A stretch of DNA of 64,000 bases, from NCBI GenBank assembly GCA_019188255.1, contig JAETXT010000002.1, positions 4,216,001 to 4,280,000 on the forward strand, in the 5' to 3' direction. This stretch comes from Verticillium longisporum (Eukaryota; Ascomycota; Sordariomycetes; Glomerellales; Plectosphaerellaceae). Both the position numbers and the translations under genes were made by a program. Below, in pieces: positions 57,664 through 64,000 of this stretch (positions are counted from its first letter, which is position 1; each line of letters starts with the position of its first letter). A model generated the notes under the pieces. It was given only the letters and a program-made list of their open reading frames with translations, did no database searches and was not told where the DNA came from.

Positions 57664-58232
57664 ACATTTGCCCGCTTTTCTGTTGAGATACCCATGAACA
57701 TGTATAATGAGTTACGATGAAATTTGTCACCGAGACCCAGTTCTCATTTCTTCCTGTTGATTCCAGCTTGCAGGCATCCCAGCTTGCAGGCATCCCAAAA
57801 AAGACCAGAAAAATATGATAGAGCACGCCATGTCGCAAGACGTTGGTCCTGTATTGACAAGCCAATTATCCCGTCGGCGTCATTTTACTTCCGACCAAGT
57901 CGTTACTCCGACATCAGTCGACGACCCCACGCCCAGTTCGATTTGGTGCCGCCTGCTGACGGACAACGGTTTCGGACTCCCCGACCGAGGCACCGGCGGC
58001 CGCGTTGTTCCACCGCACTACAGCGAACTCCACCGGGCAAGGCCGAACCAAAGACGCCGACGTGCTGACAAATGTCCGCCACGGCCGCCGACTTTAAAGA
58101 ATGGCCGGCCCAGCGCAGGCACATCTCCTTTTGCCAGCCTCCATCCACATTCGTCTTGTCCAGTGCTTCACTCGAGAGTACTATTGAAGATCAAGCGAAT
58201 TCATACGCAGACAGCCCCTGACATCATCCATC
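57664..58232. other. Intergenic with a 16-bp tandem duplication
   Basis: 570 bp between two genes on the same strand. Includes cagcttgcaggcatcc duplicated at 57765-57796. Long open frames here overlap in all frames and look accidental. Confidence 0.55.
57765..57796. repeat. Two tandem copies of a 16-bp unit
   Basis: Exact head-to-tail duplication, about 100 bp after the RING gene stop. Confidence 0.9.
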
Positions 58233-58990
58233 ATGACCAACTTTAACATCAAGATCATCTCGGACAACGTCTGCCCCTGGGTAAGCAGCCTCACCACGCC
58301 AGCCTCGCCTCCAGCCTTGCCTTCAGCCTTCCCCCAACCTTGCCTCCAGTCACCCTGCAGCCCCAGCTAACAGGTCCCCAGTGCTACGTCGGCAAGCGCC
58401 GCCTCGACAAGGCCATCGCCCTCTACCAGAAGACGGTCCCCGCCGGCAAGGACGACACCTTCACCGTCACCTGGTCCCCCTTCTACCTGGACCCGACGTC
58501 GCCCAAGCAGGGCGTGCCGCTGCGCGAGCGCATGGCCCAGCGCTTCGGCCCCGGCCGCTTCGACGCCATGTCGGCGCGCCTCGCCCAGATCGGCGCCGGC
58601 GAGGGCATCCACTTTTCCTTTGACAGCCGCGTCGGCAACACGCGCGACTCGCACCGCGTCGTGGCGCTGGCCCAGGCCAAGGGCCCCGAGACGCAGAACC
58701 GCGTCGTCGCCGAGATCATGCGCAGCTACTTCGAGGAGGACGGCGACATTACGAGCAAGGACATGCTCGTGCAGGCGGCCGTCAAGGGCGGGCTCGAGGC
58801 CGGCGAGGTCAGGGCCTGGCTCGAGAGCGACGAGGGCGGCGCCCAGGTCGACCGCGAGGTCCGGGAGGCGTATGCCCTCGGCGTCAGCGGCGTGCCGCAC
58901 TTTGTCGTCGACGGGCAGCAGCTCGGCGGCGCGCAGGACGTCGAGGCGTTTGTCGAGGCGTTTGCCAACATTAAGGAGAAGAGGGCGTAG
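58233..58990 (+). CDS. DsbA-family thiol oxidoreductase (FrnE-like)
   Basis: Thioredoxin-fold protein of the DSBA/FrnE subgroup. Exon 1 58233-58280, intron 58281-58381 (GTAAGC...CCCAG), exon 2 58382-58990; 218 aa, the usual size. The active site CPWC is created by splicing: the intron falls between Trp and Cys (VCPW/CYVGK). The helical insertion follows (GIHFSF, NTRDSHRVVALA), then the family block GVSGVPHFVVDGQQLGGAQ with the cis-proline. No signal peptide, so probably cytosolic. Bacterial FrnE proteins act in oxidative-stress or polyketide settings; the fungal role is unknown. Frame intact. Confidence 0.93.
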
Positions 58991-59140
58991 CGCATCACAG
59001 GACTCGCTTGTCCTTTTCTCTTGTATTGTCTTTCGGTTGGTAAACGGGGTATCATTGTAGTTTCATTACATACCAAAATCTCTCGAGCGTTTTGCTTTCT
59101 CATCAAGCACAGCAAGTCGGTGACTCTCCCCGGGGGTGCC

Positions 59141-59980
59141 TCATATGTGAAGCAGCCCTCCGAGATCCTTGTCCATGGCCCTCAGCCGCGCCTGGAGCTC
59201 CCTCTTCTTCCGCTCGAGCTCCCGCACCTCCTCCTCCTCCGCCCGCAGATCCTCCTCCGTCATGACATGCCCGTCATGCGCGCCGCCATCCTCCTCCTCG
59301 TCCTCGTCTTCGTCCTCCTCGTCATCGTGACCCCACTGGCCCTTGGTGCGCTCCAGACTCGCCGTCTGCTCGGCGACCCGGGCCTCGTAGTAAGCAGCCG
59401 TGTTCGCGTTCCGCCCCCACCGCCCCCGCAGCGCCGCGATCCGCGCCTCGGCCCCAGGCAGGGCGTACACGCCGCACAGCTTCTCGGCGCCGCTCAGCAG
59501 GACCTCGACGTCGACGTCGTCGCCCGCCCGACGCCGTGCCAGCTGCGCGTGGAGGTCTCCGCCCAGCACGGCCGCGACGGCCGTGTTGCGCCGCGCCGGG
59601 CGACCCGTCGGTCCGCCGCCCGTCGTAACCTCGCCCGACGAGACGGCGAAGACGGTCTTGCGGCGATCTTGGCGGTGGGATGTCGCGGCGGCGGCGGTGG
59701 CGGCGGGGTCGGGCTGGGCTGTCGCTAGGGGCGGCGGCGGGGGCACGGAGAAGAGGGCGCGTTCGTGGGATTCCGTGTCGCGGATGAGGGAGGTGATGTC
59801 GGTGTTGTGGAGGAGGGCATTGGTGAAGATTTTGGGCGGTGGGAAGCTGGGTTTGGCGGTCAGCGTCTGCTTCGGAGCTCTGTCACTCAGAAATGGGGCC
59901 GCACAGACTTACGGGAGCGATTCGATGCCCTGGCAAGAGAGGGCTATCTGCTCGAGGTGGATGCTGAGAAGGTGTGACAT
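59141..59980 (-). CDS. SPC34: DASH/Dam1 complex subunit SPC34
   Basis: Kinetochore-microtubule coupling protein of the ring-forming Dam1 complex. Exon 1 59980-59913, intron 59847-59912 (GTAAGT...CCCAG), exon 2 59846-59141; 257 aa. The spliced N-terminus begins MSHLLSIHLEQIALSCQG and runs into FPPPKIFTNALLHNTDITS and HERALFSV, the characteristic SPC34 opening. An Ala/Arg-rich middle follows, with an RKTVFAV-like motif, then an acidic run (DDEEDEDEDEEED) and a C-terminal coiled coil (EEEVRELERKKRELQARL). It shares a 3' region of 150 bp with the FrnE-like gene and is transcribed towards it. Confidence 0.9.
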
Positions 59981-60849
59981 GGTGATGGCATGGGAATCGT
60001 GGGAGTGTTTGTCGTCAAGTCGTAAAGAGCAGGAGATTGAATGACCAGCTCAGACAGATGTTTTTTCTTTCTCCTGACGGACTGCCCCTGTCGTGCCACA
60101 ACGAAGCAGCTGCTATTGCAAGATGATGCGCCTGGGTTGATCTTGTTGACATTCGAACGGACGACTCTGGACCCCACCAACAGCAGTTGTACAGTTACAG
60201 TGGGAGGGGCAGCTTCTGTATTATGTAATCGGTAGCTTCCCCTCCACCAACAGATACAAAGGGGATCACAAGACATGACCGATTACTAGTCTCGTACACC
60301 TCGCTGGCTATTCCCTGCAGCCTTCGCCTGCAGATCCGCAGCTTCGTGTCACGGCAGAGGCTCCTCGTCTTGCACCGATCATCGAGAAAGGCATTGAACA
60401 CTACCTGAACCTTCCAGCTAAAATCAGCAGTATGCAGCTTCAGCACAAACCTTGCACAATAGTCAACAGGTCAACCAAATCCACAATATCATTAGAGCAC
60501 TGAAGCCCTTCTACTGCAGCACATCTATCGCCTCCAAAATACTCGCAAAAAGATCATCAAAAAGATGGGAACGGGGAAGATGTGAGAAAGAAAAGAAACC
60601 GTGCTCCAATATCCAAACCATCGCTTATGCCCCTCAATGCTGTAGTCCGCCAGAAGTCTATCGATGAGGTATCAAAATGGGGGATCGAGAAGATGTCATA
60701 CTAGAAGTGAAAATGGGAAGAAGAAAAAAAAGACACAAAAAACCCCCAGTCTATCCGGCTCCCAATCATTATCAACATTGAAATCGTTCCTTCAGCCGTA
60801 GCCCCCCTTTTTTGTGCGTGTGCAATCGTGGAAGAAAAAAACCCGTCCA
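59981..60849. other. Intergenic, upstream of SPC34
   Basis: 870 bp, AT-rich, with A-runs (60720-60745) and short open frames only. It contains the SPC34 promoter and the 3' flank of the acidic-protein gene. Confidence 0.6.
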
Positions 60850-62166
60850 CTACTCATCCTCGTCCATCTCCATAATCTCCATCGCATAATATGGCAGCTC
60901 TCGCGCCAGCGTCTCTCCGTCCCCAAACAGCATGCCGAAGCCCCTCATCAGACGACCTCGTCCCTCCTCGCAGCTGTCGGGCTCCTCGAGCTCCTCGATC
61001 CTCTCAGGAGGCGGGTCCTGGAACTGCAGGCTTCGCCGGTCGCCGACGCGGCGCCTCAGCCTGCGCGCGCTCGCGCCGACAGCATCCCACGGCGTGTCGG
61101 GCAAGTCTTCTTTTCCGTCGCTATCGCTGCGCTCCGAGTGCGTGCGCTTGCCGATGGAGCTGCCGTGGGAGCGGCGCTTGCGCATCTTGAGAGCGCGCTG
61201 CGCAAGGACAAATTCCTTGTGTGCCGCATCGTCAGAGGCATCGAAGAGATCATCCTCTTCTTCGCCGTCGTCTGAGCCGCTGCAGTTGAGGTTTTGGAGG
61301 TGCTGCATCATGTTGATGTCTAAGTCTGGGTATGGGCGGGGTCGGTGCGGGAGATGTGGGTGGTTCTTGGGGGCTGAGACATCGCTTGTCGAGCTGCCAG
61401 CGCCGCGAGAGCGGGACCGCGAGCGGTCTGATTCGGGGTACTCGAAGCTTGTTGGGGGAATGACGCCGACACGATTGTCATCCATGGGGTCAAAATCGGA
61501 GAGTTCCTCAACGGTAAAGTTGGCAACAACGGGAGTTGTGCGGTCTGTTCGCGGCTCTGGGGCGTGCGTAATATGAGGGACGGACTGGGGCTCGTGCATG
61601 TCTTCGTCCGAGTCAGAGTCGTCCTCATCTTCCTCGTCCTCTTCACTGTCATCATCGTCGTCGTCATCATCGTCGTCGTCCACCTCGTTGGCTGTAGGTT
61701 GGACGTTTAGCACTTTGCGTGCGGCAGGTGGTGGAGCATTGGTGATGTGGTCATCATCATCAACATCTTCCTCCTCCTCGACGTCGTCATCATCATCTTC
61801 GTCTTCGTCATCCTCCTCCTCCTCACTCGACGATCGAGGCAGGTCTGTTTCGGTAGACTCCATGTCGGAATCATTATGTTCCTCGTCATCGTCCTCTTCC
61901 TCTTCCTCGTCATCCTCTTCCTCAGAGCTGCTCTGAGGAGACAGCTGTGCGAAGCGGTTGGCGGTCCGCACATAGCTGAATTGATGATTGTTACCTATAG
62001 GGTGGATGTTGGGCGGCAGCCGGGAGCTGGCCTTGTGGTGGTTGAGGTGGTGATGGAAGAGGACTGGCGAGACAGAGGTTGGGGTCTGAGGCGGTGAGGC
62101 GGGATCCATGCCCCCACTGCCCGCTGCCCCGTTGGCGATCTTGAGGTTTGGCGTCGTGGGCCGCAT
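60850..62166 (-). CDS. Acidic, disordered, probably nuclear protein
   Basis: Open frame of 438 aa from the ATG at 62166 (MRPTTPNLKIANG); the frame is open 43 codons further but begins there at a TTG, so a first exon upstream (acceptor CTCCACAG near 62252) is possible. No recognised family. It has a His/Asn-rich start (HHHLNHHK), long Asp/Glu/Ser runs over about residues 80-200, then a Ser/Arg patch (SDRSRSRSRG) and a conserved-looking C-terminal half: FVLAQRALKMRKRRSHGS, DTPWDAVGASARRLRRRVGDRR and MRGFGMLFGDGETLARELPYYA. Composition suggests a nuclear chromatin or nucleolar protein. The Asp/Glu runs are trinucleotide-type repeats and unstable by nature. Confidence 0.7.
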   Translation of the reverse strand: MRPTTPNLKIANGAAGSGGMDPASPPQTPTSVSPVLFHHHLNHHKASSRLPPNIHPIGNNHQFSYVRTANRFAQLSPQSSSEEEDDEEEEEDDDEEHNDSDMESTETDLPRSSSEEEEDDEDEDDDDDVEEEEDVDDDDHITNAPPPAARKVLNVQPTANEVDDDDDDDDDDDSEEDEEDEDDSDSDEDMHEPQSVPHITHAPEPRTDRTTPVVANFTVEELSDFDPMDDNRVGVIPPTSFEYPESDRSRSRSRGAGSSTSDVSAPKNHPHLPHRPRPYPDLDINMMQHLQNLNCSGSDDGEEEDDLFDASDDAAHKEFVLAQRALKMRKRRSHGSSIGKRTHSERSDSDGKEDLPDTPWDAVGASARRLRRRVGDRRSLQFQDPPPERIEELEEPDSCEEGRGRLMRGFGMLFGDGETLARELPYYAMEIMEMDEDE

Positions 62167-64000
62167 GTTTCTAGCGCTAGACAAGGTGGGGGGAAATGCC
62201 TGCTTTGAAAGAGCGTCGGCGTTGCGCCAGGGGCTCGGCAATTGGTTTTTGTTCTGTGGAGGAGAAAATGTGCCCAGTGACAAACGTATGTGCAAGTCGG
62301 TGTCGGGGTGGTATCTGACAAGTCGTCCCCGACGGGAATCGTGATCTTCGGGCGCCGGCGATCTTATCGGTGGCGCCTCGATAATTTTTGGGCGGGGGAG
62401 GCGACCCAGGCGAAAAGGCGGGCGCGGGTGGTTATTCTCGGTGATGTGGGGTAATGATTTGTTGGCGGGGAGGGTTAAAGGTTACGGGTGGTAGACCAGT
62501 TCAGTCCACTGTCCTCGCAACCTGGCAGTCCCGGGTCCCACCAGCGCGATAAACGTCCGGGAAGGATTTGGTGCGCTGCTGATGCGCAATTCTGTGCTGT
62601 TTCTGTGTCTTGCGTGTTCGTAGGCTGGCTGAGCTGAGACGAAGCTGAGCTGATGCGGAGGGGTAACGCCCGTTCAAGGCGTCAGCACCCAGAGTAGAAA
62701 CCTCCGGCAGGGAGAAGAGAATATTCGGTAGCGGCTGTTGGTTGTCATGATAAGCTCTGAGGTGAAGGCAGGGAATGTTCGTCCTGGGCGCGGGGTCAGG
62801 AGAAGAAGCTCGTCTTTCTTTCTTACTGAGGTGTGCGCAAGAGAGAAAGAGAACTGCGACCTGGTCGTCGACGGTAACGTTGTTCGACGAGAAAAAAGGG
62901 TGAAGAAGGGGAGAGGTGGTCGATCCCTCTTGTATCTTCTCTGAGTTCGGGAACAAGGGAGTGGGAGCCGGCCGCAGAAATAACACTTTGGCAGATGACG
63001 ACCTTACTGGTGGTCTGGTCCCTAGGAATTGGGGAGGGGGCGCGAGCAAGCAATGCTGCCGACAAGGAACGGCCTGGTCCGGATGTGCAGCAGGCAAGAC
63101 TCCACCGCGGGTAAGAGTGGTGGTGTTCAAAAAGGGTAGGGATGAAATGAGTTGCTGCAAACGACCCAAAGGTGGTGAATGGCGGAGAGGAGAGCAAACG
63201 AGGCGGGATAATGATAAAGAAGAAGTTTGACCGTCTCGTCAAGCCCGACGGAAAATCAGACGGAGGAGAAGCGAGATGCAGTTAATTTTGAAGCCACGAG
63301 TGGAATTTTTTGAGGCTGTGGAACAACAAAGCTATTGCCTGCTGCTTGCTGCGAGTTTCTGCGTGTTGCTGCAAGGTTTCGTGGGTTCGGCCGTGGGTAG
63401 GTGGTTCCAGACAGAAACGGGGGCCGCACTTCTGTGCTGGCGTTTCAAGCTGAAGACGGAGATGGCCTAAAGGACCACGATGATGATATTTCACCACGAC
63501 TTGTATGTGCCCAGGTCACTTGTGAACTGTTAGCTGACGTAGCGTCGGCTTTGACCAGGGATGTGTTGAATGAGGCACAGGATCCGGGGTCGCCGTCCTG
63601 ATAAGTTGGGGCCAGGCGAATATATCCTGCCGGGAGGTTCTCCTTTATGCCGGAATTAAGGGGGGTTTGAGTCGGGACTGCGCGTTGTGAATATGACCTT
63701 TAATGTGGGAGGGGGGGGGTACGAGACAGAGCTCAACGACAAAGAAAAAGAAGGGAAAAGGAAGAGAAAAAAAAGTCGAGCGGACAACGACGAGAAAAAG
63801 AGTCATCGCCAGCACAGCGCCTGCGACAGCGACAGCGACAACGGGCAGCGGCAACAGCAGCGCTCAGCAAGAGCCAACAGAGCAGCGGCATAGGGTAACG
63901 ATGGCAAGCGAAACGAGTGGCCGTCACAGGCGTGAATGGATGCGATGTGGGCGTCTACGGTCAGTCTCCGAGTCCTGTTTCGCTGGACGTCAGCCCATCA
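62167..64000. other. Upstream region of the acidic-protein gene to the window end
   Basis: 1.8 kb without a supported gene. Overlapping open frames on both strands at 62500-63240 are low-complexity. There is a G9 run near 63710, a purine tract at 63730-63775 and a CAG/CGACAG-like trinucleotide run at 63820-63870, all on the plus strand. It could be a long transcribed leader. Confidence 0.5.

Noticed and set aside
63690..63893. Basic Lys/Arg-rich frame near the right end
   Set aside because: Arises from a purine tract; no gene context.

Overview
The window is nuclear DNA from a filamentous ascomycete (Pezizomycotina, most likely Sordariomycetes). The evidence is short GT-AG introns of about 49-121 nt with CTGAC/CTAAC-type branch points, compact GC-rich genes on both strands, CT-rich leaders, and proteins characteristic of these fungi: a DIM-2 type DNA methyltransferase, Sld2, the DASH subunit Spc34, a PEP4 aspartyl protease and a NAB3-type RNA-binding protein. 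I saw no bacterial-style operons, rRNA, tRNA or CRISPR. The species cannot be fixed from the sequence alone.

Layout, left to right: the 3' end of a cysteine-rich gene (1-488); a calcium/calmodulin-type kinase (1348-2719, -); a mitochondrial GGQ-domain peptidyl-tRNA hydrolase (4196-4767, -); NAB3 (5820-8423, +); a ferric-reductase-like flavocytochrome (9344-11232, +); a VanZ-like membrane protein (11583-12288, -); the SAGA subunit SPT7 (13520-17069, +); two unrecognised proteins (18235-19023 and 20000-21460, +); cytosolic serine hydroxymethyltransferase (22030-23681, -); a 258-bp inverted-repeat element (24508-24765); vacuolar protease PEP4 (25843-27161, +); a large Gln/Pro-rich protein (28469-31337, +); a large mitochondrial protein (32012-35138, -) divergent from a DUF155/MRX10-type mitochondrial protein (35437-36672, +); DIM-2 (37705-41992, +); a secreted mucin-like protein with a CBM19-like cysteine module (42336-44626, -); alkaline phosphatase (47005-48576, +); a DAL5-type transporter (49178-50948, -) divergent from a flavin monooxygenase (51937-53608, +); SLD2 (53979-55524, -); a RING protein (56545-57663, +); a FrnE/DsbA-type oxidoreductase (58233-58990, +); SPC34 (59141-59980, -); and an acidic disordered protein (60850-62166, -).

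Most of this is housekeeping and regulation: chromatin (SPT7, DIM-2), replication and mitosis (SLD2, SPC34), RNA termination (NAB3), mitochondrial translation and membrane functions, and vacuolar proteolysis. Accessory material is concentrated at 1-488, 18-25 kb and 42-53 kb. Genes are monocistronic, many in divergent pairs sharing a promoter.

A striking property of the sequence is that at least seven otherwise well-conserved genes each carry a single-base reading-frame break, mostly inside short C or G runs. This looks like homopolymer error in the assembly rather than biology, and it means automatic gene models here will be wrong. Several N-terminal exons were recovered by splice-site reading, notably the mitochondrial presequence exon at 35070-35138 and the first exons of VANZ, SLD2, SPC34, SHMT and the transporter.
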